Shown here one piece after another: positions 13,112 through 22,936 of a DNA stretch of 64,000 nucleotides (within the stretch, counting starts at the first letter, position 1; the number at the start of each line of letters is the position of its first letter). Source of the stretch: Arthrobacter koreensis (GTDB lineage: Bacteria > Actinomycetota > Actinomycetes > Actinomycetales > Micrococcaceae); NCBI RefSeq assembly GCF_009193255.1, contig NZ_WACG01000005.1, positions 124,001 to 188,000 of the forward strand. Reading direction: 5' to 3'. Position numbers and translations under genes: made by a program. The notes beneath the pieces were generated by a model. The model did no database searches. It was not told where the DNA came from and was given only the letters and a program-made list of their open reading frames with translations.

Positions 13112-13279
13112 TGTTCCTCCAGAAAAGAAAAGTGTTCCACCGCCCTGCCTGCGGCCTGGACCAACGGACGGAAGGGCCTTCGCAGGGGGCGTGTGGTGCG
13201 CGCTCCTTCCCTCATGGAGCGCAGCAAGACCTAACCATAGTGCATGTGTTCCGCAGCACTAAGCGAAGCGGTGGTCTGG

Positions 13280-13300
13280 ACAACATTGTTTACATGTTGT
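13280..13300. promoter_or_regulatory. Operator-like palindrome upstream of the nucleoside operon
   Basis: ACAACAT and ATGTTGT form a perfect 7-bp inverted repeat around TGTTTAC, in an unusually AT-rich patch about 170 nt upstream of the BMP start and 28 nt past the amidohydrolase stop. The position suits a repressor site for the operon. I could not define convincing -35 and -10 boxes, and the regulator is unknown. Confidence 0.4.
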
Positions 13301-13327
13301 TATCAATCGAAGGCTTTGGCGGCCGAA

Positions 13328-14551
13328 TCAGTGCCGCAGGCCGCGGGCTGCGCGGACTGCCGCGGCAGCCATGACGGAGACGCCGCAGCTGATCGCCAGT
13401 TCGTCCGGGTTGTAGTCTCCGCGGTGCAGGTCGAAGGTTTCCCCGCCCGGGGTGCGGGTGCCCAGGCGCATCATGGCTCCTGGGATCGCCTGGGTCATCC
13501 AGGCGAAGTCCTCGCCGCCCATGGACTGCGGAGTCAGGACGACTGAGTCCTCTCCGAGCTCCGCCCGGGCCGAGGCCTCGATCAGGCCCGTTTCCGCCTC
13601 AGAGTTGATGACCGGCGGAACGCCGCGGGTGTGCTCCAGCGCCACTTCGACTCCGTAGGGCGCCGCAACTTCACGCACGACGTCGTCCAGCAGCTCTCCG
13701 GCAGCGTGCCACGCCTCGGCGTCGAGGCAGCGCATAGTCCCGGCCATGAAGCCGTGGCCGGGAATCGCGTTCGGCGCCGAGCCCGCGTGGATCTGGCCCC
13801 ACACCACGGAAACTCCGCTGCGGACATCGATCCGCCGTGAAAGGATGGCCGGCACGCTGACGGCTATCTGGCTCAGCGCGAAGACCAGGTCCTGGGTCAG
13901 GTGCGGCCGCGACGTGTGCCCGCCCTGTCCGGAAAGCTCGATGCGGATGGTGTCAGAGGCGGACGTGATGGCACCAATCCGCGTGCCGACCTGCCCGACG
14001 TCGACCCGGGGATCGCAGTGCAGCGCCAGGATCCGCGGCACGCCGGAAAGTACTCCCTGTTCAATGACGGACAGGGCACCACCGGGCATGACCTCCTCGG
14101 CCGGCTGGAAGATCACGCGGATCCGCCCGCCGAGTGACCCCTCGGCGTCGAGCTTGGCCAGCACCCGGACCGCGCCCATCATGACGGTGGTGTGGATGTC
14201 GTGGCCGCAGGCGTGCGCAATTCCGGTGTTCACCGAGGCATATGGCAGGGACGTCTCCTCCAGGACCGGCAGGGCGTCGATGTCCGCACGCAGCGCCAGG
14301 CCGATCGGCCCGTCGCCAATGTCCACGTAGGCTCCGGTGTTTTCAAGCCGCTTGGGCTGCAGTCCCGCCGCTTCCAGGGTCTCGACGATCCGGTCAGTGG
14401 TCCGGAACTCCTTGTGCGAGAGCTCGGGATGCGAATGCAGGTCCCGCCGGAAATCGATCAGCTCACCCAGGATCGGGGCAACACTGCCCCGGATAGACGG
14501 AACGGGTGAACTGCTAAGTGGGGTTGTCTGCACGTATTCAAGGTTAGCCAA
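13328..14551 (-). CDS. M20 family amidohydrolase
   Basis: A 407-residue zinc amidohydrolase of the M20D type, related to IAA-amino acid and hippurate hydrolases and N-acyl-amino-acid deacylases. Metal-site motifs are visible: DLHSHPELSHKEF near residue 36, the ACGHDIHTTVMMG motif near 115, FQPAEEVMPGG, HCDP and GGEDF near the C-terminus. The dimerisation domain is seen at GQGGHTSRPH. The longest frame begins with TTG at 14551; other starts within the first dozen codons are possible. Substrate unknown. Confidence 0.88.
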   Translation of the reverse strand: MANLEYVQTTPLSSSPVPSIRGSVAPILGELIDFRRDLHSHPELSHKEFRTTDRIVETLEAAGLQPKRLENTGAYVDIGDGPIGLALRADIDALPVLEETSLPYASVNTGIAHACGHDIHTTVMMGAVRVLAKLDAEGSLGGRIRVIFQPAEEVMPGGALSVIEQGVLSGVPRILALHCDPRVDVGQVGTRIGAITSASDTIRIELSGQGGHTSRPHLTQDLVFALSQIAVSVPAILSRRIDVRSGVSVVWGQIHAGSAPNAIPGHGFMAGTMRCLDAEAWHAAGELLDDVVREVAAPYGVEVALEHTRGVPPVINSEAETGLIEASARAELGEDSVVLTPQSMGGEDFAWMTQAIPGAMMRLGTRTPGGETFDLHRGDYNPDELAISCGVSVMAAAAVRAARGLRH

Positions 14552-14657
14552 CCTGCGCTGGTCTGCGGGAACCGGATGACTTTAAGACTTCCCGCAGCGC
14601 CAGAACGTGGGAGCGCCACCCAGCCTTTCCCCGCTTCACCCTTATACAGGGATCCGC

Positions 14658-15806
14658 CTACAGGACGTCCGTATCTCCGCTGGCCTTGAGGTGCTCCACT
14701 GCCTTCTTGACTTCCTGCGCATGGTCCTTGGTGGTGACCAGCAGGGCATCCGGAGTGTCCACGATCACCACGTCCTCGATTCCAATCAGCGCAATAACGC
14801 GTTTGGTGTCGGACACGACAATCCCGGAGGCATCCTCCGAATAGACGCGCGCGCCGTCGCCCATCACGGTCAGTTCGCTGTTCTCTGCGGCCGGGTTCAG
14901 CCGCCCGATGGCGGCGAAATCCCCAACGTCGTCCCAGCTGAAGATTCCCGGAATCATGGCTACGTCCCCTGCCGCGGCGGCGGGCTCGGCCACGGCGTAG
15001 TCAATCGCCGTCTTGGGCAGGGTGGGCCAGACCCGCAGCACCACTTCACGGCGGTTCTCGGTGTCCCAGGCCTCGGCAATTTCCATCAGCCCGGCATGCA
15101 GCTCGGGTTCGTTTTCCAGCAGGTGCTTGAGCATCAGTGCCACCGGAGCCACGAACATTCCGGCGTTCCAGCTGTAGTTTCCGCTGCGCAGGTAGCTTCG
15201 GGCGGTGTCCTCGGAAGGCTTCTCGACGAACTCGACGACGGCGTGGGCGCTCGGTGCGCCCTCGATCTCCAGCGGTTCACCGGCCTTGATGTAGCCGAAT
15301 CCCGTGGAGGGATGGGTGGGATGGATGCCAATGGTGACGATGTAACCCTGCGCGGCTGTGTGGATGGCCTCCCGGACCGTCTCCTGGAAGACCTCCACCG
15401 GAGTGATGACCTGGTCCGCAGCGAAGGATCCCATGATGATCGACGGGTCCCGCTGGTACAGGATTGCCGCGGCTAGCCCGATCGCTGCCGCTGAGTCCTT
15501 GGGCTCGTTTTCCAGCACGAAGTTCTCCTGCTGGATCTCCGGCAGCTGCGCCAGCACGGCGGAGCGGTGGAGCAGCCCGGTGACCACCATCACCCGGTCA
15601 TCGCTCAGGGGTGCCAGGCGGTCATAGGTCGCCCGGATCAGGGTGGAGCCGGAGCCGGTGAGGTCATGAAGGAACTTCGGTGCGGCAGCCCGGGAGAGCG
15701 GCCACAGCCGTGTTCCTACTCCCCCGGCCGGAATCACGCCGTAGAAGCGGTCGAAGACGTCGGCGCCGGCCGATTCCGGGTTCACATTTGTCATTTCAGT
15801 ACTCAT
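14658..15806 (-). CDS. Mannose-1-phosphate guanylyltransferase
   Basis: Forms GDP-mannose from mannose-1-phosphate and GTP for cell-envelope glycans. The 382-residue protein has the nucleotidyltransferase signature IPAGGVGTRLWPLSR followed by PKFL near residue 24, a central GYI.AGEPL segment, FVEKPS, and WNAGMFV. The ATG at 15806 is chosen because the family N-terminus starts soon after; an upstream extension to 15899 reads as non-family sequence. There is no strong ribosome site. It is shorter than bifunctional ManC/AlgA enzymes and lacks the C-terminal isomerase domain. Confidence 0.9.
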   Translation of the reverse strand: MSTEMTNVNPESAGADVFDRFYGVIPAGGVGTRLWPLSRAAAPKFLHDLTGSGSTLIRATYDRLAPLSDDRVMVVTGLLHRSAVLAQLPEIQQENFVLENEPKDSAAAIGLAAAILYQRDPSIIMGSFAADQVITPVEVFQETVREAIHTAAQGYIVTIGIHPTHPSTGFGYIKAGEPLEIEGAPSAHAVVEFVEKPSEDTARSYLRSGNYSWNAGMFVAPVALMLKHLLENEPELHAGLMEIAEAWDTENRREVVLRVWPTLPKTAIDYAVAEPAAAAGDVAMIPGIFSWDDVGDFAAIGRLNPAAENSELTVMGDGARVYSEDASGIVVSDTKRVIALIGIEDVVIVDTPDALLVTTKDHAQEVKKAVEHLKASGDTDVL

Positions 15807-15917
15807 CAGTGCCAAGGTTAGCTGAGAGTCCCCATGGCCAGGTCCGCAGACACGAGCAGGCACTGAAGCCGGCACAGCGCGGAGTGTAAGCCAGGTCACA
15901 CGGAAGGGGAACCTAAA

Positions 15918-15946
15918 TTGATCCCGCTCCGAGTGGGACCTAGATT
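15918..15946 (+). promoter_or_regulatory. Sigma-70-type promoter of sdhCDAB
   Basis: TTGATC at 15918-15923 and TAGATT at 15941-15946 are separated by exactly 17 nt, about 90 nt before the sdhC start and in a locally AT-richer stretch. No competing pair of similar quality is seen nearby. Confidence 0.65.
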
Positions 15947-16034
15947 ATGCTTGAGCTTATAAGTGCTCTCGCACCGGCGTCATCACTGCGTGGAAGACGC
16001 GCTAGCGCCGCTGCGATGCAGGGAGGAATATTCA

Positions 16035-16415
16035 GTGTCGAAGTTACCAGCAGGCACGCTTTACCGCGGCCGCGAAGGCCAGTGGTCATGGGTGGCCCAT
16101 CGAATTACTGGCGTGGTGATCTTCTTCTTCCTTTTGGTCCATGTTCTGGATACCTCGCTGGTGCGCGTGTCGCCCGAGGCCTACAACGTGGTCATCGGAG
16201 CGTACAAGAACCCCATCATGGGCCTCGGTGAGCTCGGCCTCGTTGCCGCCATCGTTTTCCACGCCTTCAACGGCCTTCGGGTGATTCTTATCGACTTCTG
16301 GAAGAAGGGCCCCAAGTACCAGCGCCAGATGCTGTGGGGGGTCGTCGGTCTGTGGGCCGTGACCATGATCGGCTTCTCCATCCGCCACCTTCCCATCGTT
16401 TTCGGGGGTCACTAA
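16035..16415 (+). CDS. sdhC: Succinate dehydrogenase cytochrome b556 subunit
   Basis: A 126-residue membrane anchor with three helices that binds haem b and quinone in complex II. It shows SWVAHRITGV near the N-terminus (quinone-site Ser/Arg region) and the haem-ligand helix VFHAFNGLRVIL. The start is GTG at 16035, with GGAGGA seven nt upstream. It is the first gene of sdhCDAB, three nt before sdhD. Confidence 0.95.
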   Translation: MSKLPAGTLYRGREGQWSWVAHRITGVVIFFFLLVHVLDTSLVRVSPEAYNVVIGAYKNPIMGLGELGLVAAIVFHAFNGLRVILIDFWKKGPKYQRQMLWGVVGLWAVTMIGFSIRHLPIVFGGH

Positions 16416-16418
16416 GCC

Positions 16419-16886
16419 ATGAGCACTCCTTCAATTGACGCTCCCCGGGCCGGCCGCATCTCCCCGCGGTACACCCGCAACGGGTCCGGCAAGGGCAACT
16501 TCGAGATGATCGCCTGGCTGTTCATGCGCATCTCCGGCGCACTGCTCGTCATCCTGATCTTCACCCACCTCTTCATCAACCTGATGGTCGGCGACGGCAT
16601 CAAGGCCATCGACTTCGGTTTCGTAGCCGGTAAGTGGGCGTCTCCGCTCTGGCAGATCTGGGACCTGGTCATGCTGTGGCTCGCCATGCTGCACGGCACC
16701 AACGGCGTGCGCACCATCATCAATGACTACGCCGAGAAGAACTCCACCCGCATGTGGCTCAAGACGGTGCTGTACTCCGCGACCGTCGTCATCATCGTCC
16801 TTGGCACCCTCGTGATCTTCACCTTCGATCCGTGCCCCGCCAACGCGACCCTGGACCAGCTGCCGTCCTTCTGCCCCGCTCCCTAG
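16419..16886 (+). CDS. sdhD: Succinate dehydrogenase hydrophobic membrane anchor subunit
   Basis: A 155-residue anchor with three transmembrane helices after a polar N-terminus. The conserved [15 protein letters not shown] segment near residue 88 carries the likely haem-ligand His. It follows sdhC by three nt and precedes sdhA by 64 nt. The C-terminal 20 residues form a Cys/Pro-containing tail. Confidence 0.94.
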   Translation: MSTPSIDAPRAGRISPRYTRNGSGKGNFEMIAWLFMRISGALLVILIFTHLFINLMVGDGIKAIDFGFVAGKWASPLWQIWDLVMLWLAMLHGTNGVRTIINDYAEKNSTRMWLKTVLYSATVVIIVLGTLVIFTFDPCPANATLDQLPSFCPAP

Positions 16887-16950
16887 CCCGGCAGGCACCG
16901 CAGCAACTCCCTTAGAGCTACACACAGTTTCAACAGAAAGAGCATCTGGT

Positions 16951-18717
16951 ATGCAGGTCCACAAGTACGACGTCGTCATTGTCGGCGCCGGCGGCGCCGG
17001 TATGCGTGCCGCCATCGAATCCGGACAGCGCGCTCGGACGGCGGTACTGACCAAGCTGTACCCCACGCGTTCCCACACCGGAGCGGCGCAGGGCGGCATG
17101 TGCGCAGCACTGGCAAACGTAGAAGAAGACAACTGGGAATGGCACACCTTTGACACGGTCAAGGGCGGCGACTACCTGGTAGACCAGGACGCCGCCGAGG
17201 TCATGGCCAAGGAAGCCATCGACGCCGTGCTGGACCTGGAAAAGATGGGCCTGCCGTTCAACCGCACGCCTGAAGGCCGGATCGACCAGCGCCGTTTCGG
17301 CGGCCACACCCGTGACCACGGCAAGGCTCCCGTCCGCCGCGCCTGCTACGCAGCAGACCGCACCGGACACATGATCCTGCAGACCCTGTACCAAAACTGC
17401 GTCAAGCACAACGTTGAGTTCTACAACGAGTACTACGTCCTTGACCTGCTGACCGTGGAGGACAGCTTCGGCCAGAAGCGCGTTGCCGGCGTCGTCTCCT
17501 ATGACCTCGCCACCGGCGAACTGCACGTCTTCCAGGCCAAGTCCGTGGTCTTCGCCTCCGGCGGCGCGGGCAAGGTCTTCAAGACCACCTCCAACGCCCA
17601 CACCCTGACCGGTGACGGCATGGGCATCGCGTTCCGCAAGGGCATCCCGCTGGAAGACATGGAGTTCATCCAGTTCCACCCGACCGGCCTGGCCGGCCTG
17701 GGCATCCTGCTCTCCGAAGCAGCCCGCGGCGAAGGCGCCATCCTGCGCAACTCCGAGGGTGAGCGCTTCATGGAGCGCTACGCCCCCACCATCAAGGACC
17801 TTGCCCCGCGTGACATCGTTGCGCGTTCAATGGCCAACGAAGTCCGTGAGGGCCGCGGCTGCGGCCCCAACAAGGACTACGTCCTCCTGGACCTGACGCA
17901 CCTGGAGCCGGCGCACATCGACGCCAAGCTCCCGGACATCACCGAGTTCGCACGCACCTACCTGGGCGTGGAGCCGTACACCGAGCCGGTTCCCGTGTTC
18001 CCGACGGCGCACTACGTCATGGGCGGCATCCCCACCAACATCAAGGCCGAGGTCCTCCAGGACAACGACACCGTGATTCCGGGCCTCTACGCAGCCGGCG
18101 AGGTTGCCTGCGTATCCGTCCACGGGTCAAACCGCCTGGGCACCAACTCCCTGCTGGACATCAACGTCTTCGGTAAGCGCGCCGGCATCTACGCTGCCGA
18201 ATACGCGCTGCAGGCCGACTTCGTTGACCTGCCGGAAGACCCGGAAGCAGACACGATCGCCCTGCTGGATGTTGTGCGCAACTCCGAAGGCACCGAGCGT
18301 GTTTCCGAGATCCGCCGCGACCTGCAGAACACCATGGATGCCAACATGCAGGTGTTCCGTACGGCCGAGACGATCAACAAGACGCTCTCCGACATCGCAG
18401 ACCTCGAAGAGCGCTACAAGAAGATCAACGTCCAGGACAAGGGCAAGCGCTTCAACCTTGACCTGCTGGAAGCCGTGGAGCTCGGGTTCCTCCTGGAACT
18501 GGCCAAGGTCATGTCCGTGGCAGCCCTGCACCGCGAAGAATCGCGCGGCGGCCACTTCCGTGAGGACTTCCCGGACCGCGATGACGAGAAGTTCATGCTG
18601 CACTCCATGGCCTACAAGGTTGACGAAGCAGACAACGCCGAGCACACGGCCGGCATCCGGCTCGATACCAAGCCGGTTATCTTTACGCGCTACGAGCCGA
18701 TGGTGAGGAAGTACTAA
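16951..18717 (+). CDS. sdhA: Succinate dehydrogenase flavoprotein subunit
   Basis: Oxidises succinate to fumarate in the TCA cycle and passes electrons to SdhB. The 588 residues include the dinucleotide fold [10 protein letters not shown] near residue 11, the covalent FAD site [10 protein letters not shown] with His42, FHPTGL, the catalytic-Arg region RDIVARSM, and the C-terminal [15 protein letters not shown]. Length and motifs are complete. Its TAA overlaps the sdhB ATG by one base, so the two are translationally coupled. Confidence 0.97.
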   Translation: MQVHKYDVVIVGAGGAGMRAAIESGQRARTAVLTKLYPTRSHTGAAQGGMCAALANVEEDNWEWHTFDTVKGGDYLVDQDAAEVMAKEAIDAVLDLEKMGLPFNRTPEGRIDQRRFGGHTRDHGKAPVRRACYAADRTGHMILQTLYQNCVKHNVEFYNEYYVLDLLTVEDSFGQKRVAGVVSYDLATGELHVFQAKSVVFASGGAGKVFKTTSNAHTLTGDGMGIAFRKGIPLEDMEFIQFHPTGLAGLGILLSEAARGEGAILRNSEGERFMERYAPTIKDLAPRDIVARSMANEVREGRGCGPNKDYVLLDLTHLEPAHIDAKLPDITEFARTYLGVEPYTEPVPVFPTAHYVMGGIPTNIKAEVLQDNDTVIPGLYAAGEVACVSVHGSNRLGTNSLLDINVFGKRAGIYAAEYALQADFVDLPEDPEADTIALLDVVRNSEGTERVSEIRRDLQNTMDANMQVFRTAETINKTLSDIADLEERYKKINVQDKGKRFNLDLLEAVELGFLLELAKVMSVAALHREESRGGHFREDFPDRDDEKFMLHSMAYKVDEADNAEHTAGIRLDTKPVIFTRYEPMVRKY

Positions 18718-19493
18718 TGACAACGGAAGTCGCTGAGCCGGCCTCGAAGATTGACCTTGCCGAATCCTCGGCCAGTGAAATCCCCTCCTTCGACATCACG
18801 CTGAAGGTGCGCCGCTACAACCCGGAAATCTCTGACGAGGCCCACTGGGACGAGTGGACCCTGACCATGTACGGCACGGACCGTGTGCTGGATGCCCTTC
18901 ACAAGGTCAAGTGGGAGCACGACGGCACCGTTTCGTTCCGCCGTTCCTGCGCCCACGGCGTCTGCGGTTCCGATGCAATGCGCATCAACGGCCGCAACCG
19001 CCTGGCGTGCAAGACCCTGCTGAAGGACCTGGACACGTCCAAGCCCATCCTCGTGGAGCCCATCAAGGGCCTGCCCGTGGAGAAGGACCTGATCGTGGAC
19101 ATGGAACCGTTCTTCCAGTCCTACCGCGAGATCATGCCGTTCCTGGTGTCCAAGGGCCACGAGCCCACCAAGGAACGCCTGCAGTCTGCCGAAGACCGCG
19201 AGCGTTTCGACGACACCACCAAGTGCATCCTCTGCGCCGCCTGCACGTCCTCCTGCCCCGTCTTCTGGACCGACGGACAGTACTTCGGCCCGGCAGCCAT
19301 CGTCAACGCACACCGTTTCATCTTCGATTCGCGTGACGACGCCGGAGACATGCGCCTGGAGATCCTGAACGACAAGGAAGGCGTGTGGCGCTGCCGCACC
19401 ACCTTCAACTGCTCGGAAGCATGCCCCCGCGGCATCCAGGTCACCAAGGCCATCTCCGAGGTCAAGCAGGCCATCCTGAACCGCTCCATCTAG
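18717..19493 (+). CDS. sdhB: Succinate dehydrogenase iron-sulfur subunit
   Basis: Carries electrons from FAD to quinone. The 258 residues show the [2Fe-2S] ligands in SCAHGVCGSD with C98, and the [4Fe-4S] and [3Fe-4S] motifs CILCAACTSSCP and CSEACPRGI in the C-terminal ferredoxin-like domain. It closes the operon and is followed 18 nt later by a strong terminator. Confidence 0.97.
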   Translation: MTTEVAEPASKIDLAESSASEIPSFDITLKVRRYNPEISDEAHWDEWTLTMYGTDRVLDALHKVKWEHDGTVSFRRSCAHGVCGSDAMRINGRNRLACKTLLKDLDTSKPILVEPIKGLPVEKDLIVDMEPFFQSYREIMPFLVSKGHEPTKERLQSAEDRERFDDTTKCILCAACTSSCPVFWTDGQYFGPAAIVNAHRFIFDSRDDAGDMRLEILNDKEGVWRCRTTFNCSEACPRGIQVTKAISEVKQAILNRSI

Positions 19494-19511
19494 TTCAGGC
19501 CCGCTGCTTTC

Positions 19512-19556
19512 AAAGGCGGAGGAACCGGATCCCTATCCGGCTCCTCCGCCTTTTGC
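19512..19556 (+). terminator. Rho-independent terminator of sdhCDAB
   Basis: Arms 19512-19530 and 19535-19553 pair over 19 bp with one mismatch, have a 4-nt loop and run into TTTTGCG. The symmetric A-rich left flank would allow some termination in the other direction as well. Confidence 0.85.
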
Positions 19557-19596
19557 GTACCCGGCCGCCCCGCTGCTGCCGGATAGGGTGGGGAGT

Positions 19597-20379
19597 ATGC
19601 CAGAGTTTGAATCTGTTTCCTTTCCCGGCGTCAACGGCACCACCCTGGCCGGGGCGCTGGATGTTCCGGACGGTGATCCGCTCGGCTGGGCGGTCTTCTG
19701 CCATGGCTTCGCCCTCGGGAAGAACAGCGCCGCCGCCTCACGCATCTCCAAGGCGCTGGCGGAGCAGGGCATCGGAGTGCTCCGCTACGACGCCGCCGGG
19801 CTGGGACGTTCGACCGGCTCCTGGGAGGATGGTTCGTTCACTACCAAGGTTTCCGACCTGCACAACGCGATTGGCTTCCTGCGCTCCTCAGGCCGTCCCC
19901 CTACCCTGCTGATTGGCCACTCGCTCGGCGGGGCAGCCGCGCTGGCCGCTGCCGCGAGCGAGGAATCCCTGGCGGCCCTGGTAACCATCGGCGCGCCGTT
20001 CCGGCCCTCCCACGTGGCCCACCTGTTCGCTGATGAGCTGGAGACCATAGCCGCGCAGGGACAGGCCGACGTCGAGCTCGGCGGACGCACGCTGACCATC
20101 CGCCAGGAATTGGTCGAGGACCTGCACAGCCACGACCTGCGGGACTGCATCGAATCGCTGGACCTGCCGCTGCTCATCATGCACTCCCCCACCGATGAGA
20201 CCGTGGGGATCGAGAATGCCTCTGAAATCTTCAATGCGGCGCGGCACCCGCGCAGCTTCGTGTCCCTCGAGGGGTCCGGCCACCTGATGCCGGAGAAGGA
20301 CCAGACCACGCGAGCGGCCGCCATCATTGCTGCCTGGGCAGGGATCTATCTGCAGCAGGCCCGGGCAGAGGGTTCCTAA
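19597..20379 (+). CDS. Alpha/beta hydrolase
   Basis: A 260-residue serine hydrolase of the alpha/beta fold. Visible are the oxyanion region FCHGFALGKNS, the nucleophile elbow IGHSLGGAAAL near residue 110, the acid-bearing MHSPTDETVG and the C-terminal GSGHLMP with the catalytic His, so the triad is complete. The substrate is unknown; esterases and OsmC-linked hydrolases share this architecture. ATG at 19597 is preferred, with GGGGA just upstream, over an in-frame GTG three codons earlier. The end overlaps the convergent ligase-like gene by 4 nt. Confidence 0.85.
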   Translation: MPEFESVSFPGVNGTTLAGALDVPDGDPLGWAVFCHGFALGKNSAAASRISKALAEQGIGVLRYDAAGLGRSTGSWEDGSFTTKVSDLHNAIGFLRSSGRPPTLLIGHSLGGAAALAAAASEESLAALVTIGAPFRPSHVAHLFADELETIAAQGQADVELGGRTLTIRQELVEDLHSHDLRDCIESLDLPLLIMHSPTDETVGIENASEIFNAARHPRSFVSLEGSGHLMPEKDQTTRAAAIIAAWAGIYLQQARAEGS

Positions 20380-20957
20380 CCCCGCAGGCGCATTTCCTCG
20401 CGCAGGACCCACAGACCGTGCGGATCATGTTCGAACACGCCGATCCGGTCCACGGTGAAGCTCGCGCTGTAGTCGCTCAGCGTCTCGACGGCGTTATCCA
20501 TGCTGGCCTCGGATACATCGTGCGCAACGGTGACATGCGGGTGGTACGGGTACGTGTTTTCATGGTCCAGCGGGCCCGACTGCAGCTCCTTGTGCAGCTG
20601 CGAGCATTCGGAGAAGCCGTCTTCCACCTGTACGTAGACCACCGGGGTGACCGGGCGGAAGGAGGCCGCACCGCGCAGGGTCACTGTGAAGGGCGCCTGG
20701 GCGGCTGTCACGGCACGCACATGCTCGAGGGCCGAATCCCAGTCCGGTGCCGGCGTCGTGGTCACCAGGGTGATGTGAGCCGGGATGACCGATGCCATCG
20801 GGTCCCCGAAGGAGGCCCGCGCACGCCGGAGTTCGGTGGCCATGGGCTCGGGCACGGGGATCACGATCCCCACCCAGCACGGGCTTTCGGGCATCCGGCC
20901 GCTGCCGCCGCGTGCTGCGCCGGATGAGGTCTGGACGGTGGAGTTCGTGTAGCCCAT
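20376..20957 (-). CDS. 2'-5' RNA ligase family protein
   Basis: A 193-residue protein of the 2H phosphoesterase superfamily with both signature motifs, HITLV near residue 60 and HPHVTV near 143. Family members act on cyclic phosphates or 2'-5' linkages in RNA. It lies seven nt behind trpS on the same strand, so the xth-trpS-ligase order suggests one transcript. The N-terminal 20 residues (Ser/Gly/Thr-rich) precede the fold, and a second ATG at residue 22 is a possible start. Confidence 0.85.
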   Translation of the reverse strand: MGYTNSTVQTSSGAARGGSGRMPESPCWVGIVIPVPEPMATELRRARASFGDPMASVIPAHITLVTTTPAPDWDSALEHVRAVTAAQAPFTVTLRGAASFRPVTPVVYVQVEDGFSECSQLHKELQSGPLDHENTYPYHPHVTVAHDVSEASMDNAVETLSDYSASFTVDRIGVFEHDPHGLWVLREEMRLRG

Positions 20958-20963
20958 GAGCGC

Positions 20964-21992
20964 TTAGCGGGCGGTTGAACCCAGTGGGAGGAAACCGATC
21001 TTCTCGTACACATCGGCAAGTGTAGCCGACGCCGTTTCCCTGGCTTTCATTGCGCCCTTGGCCAGCAGCCGGTCCAGTTCGGCGGGATCGTCCAGGAGTG
21101 CCAGTGCACGCTCCCGGATCGGCCGGATGTGTTCCGTGACTGTTTCCGCCAGGTCCACTTTCAGGTGTCCGTACATCTTTCCCTCGTATTCCTTGACCAG
21201 GGTGTCGACGCTGCGGCCGGTGATCAGGGAGTAGATGGAGAGCAGGTTGGAGATGCCTGGCTTGGTTTCCCGGTCGAAGCGGATCTCCGTGCCGTCATCC
21301 GTCACGGCTGATTTGATCCGCTTGGCAATGACTTTGTCCGGGTCCAGGAGGTTGATCAGGCCGGCCGGTGATTCTGCTGACTTCGACATCTTGGCGGCCG
21401 GGTTCTGGAGGTCATAGATCTTCGCGGATTCCTTCTGGATGAAGGCTTCAGGAACCGTGAACGTCTCGCCATAGCGGCTGTTGAAGCGCTTCGCGAGGTC
21501 CCGGCTCAGTTCAACGTGCTGGCGCTGGTCCTCGCCCACGGGGACGCCGTGGGGGTGGTACAGCAGGATGTCCGCCACCTGCAGGATCGGGTAGGTGAAC
21601 AGGCCGACGCTGGCGGCGTCCGCGCCGAAACGCTGCTGCTTATCCTTGAACTGGGTCATCCGGGACGCTTCGCCGAAACCGGTCAGGCAGTTCAGCACCC
21701 AGGCCAGCTGCGCGTGTTCGGGAACCTGTGACTGGACGAACAGTGTGGCGTTGTCCACGTCCACGCCGCCGGCAATGTACTGCGCGGCCGTGACGCGGGT
21801 GCGCTGCCGGAGGTCCGCGGGGTCCTGCGGGACAGTGATCGCGTGCAGGTCAGGGATGAAGAAATACGCGTCGTACTGCTCCTGCAGCCGTACCCAGTTC
21901 ACCAGGGCACCCAGGTAGTTGCCCAGGTGGAGTGAATCCGCGGAGGGCTGCATTCCGGAGAGGATGCGCTGGCGGGCGGGGGTCTGCGTCAT
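20964..21992 (-). CDS. trpS: Tryptophan--tRNA ligase
   Basis: Charges tRNA-Trp. The 342-residue class Ib synthetase shows the HIGH-like LHLGNYLGA near residue 21 and the KMSKS loop near residue 200, with the conserved [16 protein letters not shown] segment between. The length is normal. ATG at 21992 lies nine nt downstream of the xth stop, so the two are probably co-transcribed. Confidence 0.96.
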   Translation of the reverse strand: MTQTPARQRILSGMQPSADSLHLGNYLGALVNWVRLQEQYDAYFFIPDLHAITVPQDPADLRQRTRVTAAQYIAGGVDVDNATLFVQSQVPEHAQLAWVLNCLTGFGEASRMTQFKDKQQRFGADAASVGLFTYPILQVADILLYHPHGVPVGEDQRQHVELSRDLAKRFNSRYGETFTVPEAFIQKESAKIYDLQNPAAKMSKSAESPAGLINLLDPDKVIAKRIKSAVTDDGTEIRFDRETKPGISNLLSIYSLITGRSVDTLVKEYEGKMYGHLKVDLAETVTEHIRPIRERALALLDDPAELDRLLAKGAMKARETASATLADVYEKIGFLPLGSTAR

Positions 21993-22001
21993 GTCTTTGC
22001 C

Positions 22002-22856
22002 TCAGAACTTATAGTCGACAACCACGGGCGCGTGGTCGGAGAATCGGGCGTCGTAGGTAGCTGCACGGTCGACGACGGCGCTGACGGCGCGGTCGGCGAG
22101 GGCGGGAGTGGCCATGTGGTAATCGATGCGCCAGCCGGCGTCGTTGTCGAAGGCCTGGCCGCGCCAGGACCACCAGGTGTACGGACCCGGCACGTCCCCG
22201 GCAAGCTTGCGGGCAACATCCACGTAACCGATCTCGTCGCTGAAGAAGCGGTCGAAGTAGGCGCGTTCTTCAGGCAGGAACCCTGCCCGCTTCACGTTGC
22301 CCTTCCAGTTCTTGATGTCCAGGGTGGTGTGGCCTACGTTCAGGTCACCTACGATCAGGGCGTAGTCGCTGGTGGCGGCGAGCACCGGCAGCCTGGCTGC
22401 CATGACGTCCAGGAAACGGTATTTGTCATCCTGTTTGGGGGTGCCTGCTTCACCGGAGTGCACGTAGGCGCTGACCACCGTGAGCAGCTTTTCTTCTCCA
22501 TCCACCGGGACCTTGAAGTCTGCTTCGACCCAGCGGCCGGAAAGGGCGAAGTAGTCTTCGCCAATGTGTTCGCGCACGGCTACCGGCTCCATGCGGGACA
22601 CGATCGCCACACCGGCACGGCCCTTGGCTTCCGCCTCGGCGTGCAGGATGTGCCAGTCGCTGCCCAGCAGGTCACGGACAATGGCGTCGGGAGCACGCAC
22701 TTCCTGGAGGCACAGGATGTCGACGCCGCGCTCGGCGAGCCAGTCTGCCATGCCCCGCTTGTACGCAGCGCGGATGCCGTTCACATTGACGGTTGCGATC
22801 CTCAGTGCCGGGGATCCGTTTTCAGGGCTGGAGTCCCCAGTCGATTCCATGCTCAC
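22002..22856 (-). CDS. xth: Exodeoxyribonuclease III
   Basis: An AP endonuclease and 3'-5' exonuclease of base excision repair. The 284-residue EEP-fold protein has all catalytic motifs: NVNGIRAA, LQEVRA with the metal-binding Glu, GDLNVGHT, WRIDYHM and SDHAPVVVDY. The longest start is GTG at 22856; an ATG two codons later is equally possible. The first about 17 residues are disordered. Confidence 0.94.
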   Translation of the reverse strand: MSMESTGDSSPENGSPALRIATVNVNGIRAAYKRGMADWLAERGVDILCLQEVRAPDAIVRDLLGSDWHILHAEAEAKGRAGVAIVSRMEPVAVREHIGEDYFALSGRWVEADFKVPVDGEEKLLTVVSAYVHSGEAGTPKQDDKYRFLDVMAARLPVLAATSDYALIVGDLNVGHTTLDIKNWKGNVKRAGFLPEERAYFDRFFSDEIGYVDVARKLAGDVPGPYTWWSWRGQAFDNDAGWRIDYHMATPALADRAVSAVVDRAATYDARFSDHAPVVVDYKF

Positions 22857-22936
22857 GCCAAATACCTTACCCCTCAGTAGCTTTCGTTTCCGGCGGTGCC
22901 GGCGGGCGCGTAACGTTGCGCCGTCTTCCCTGCTGC

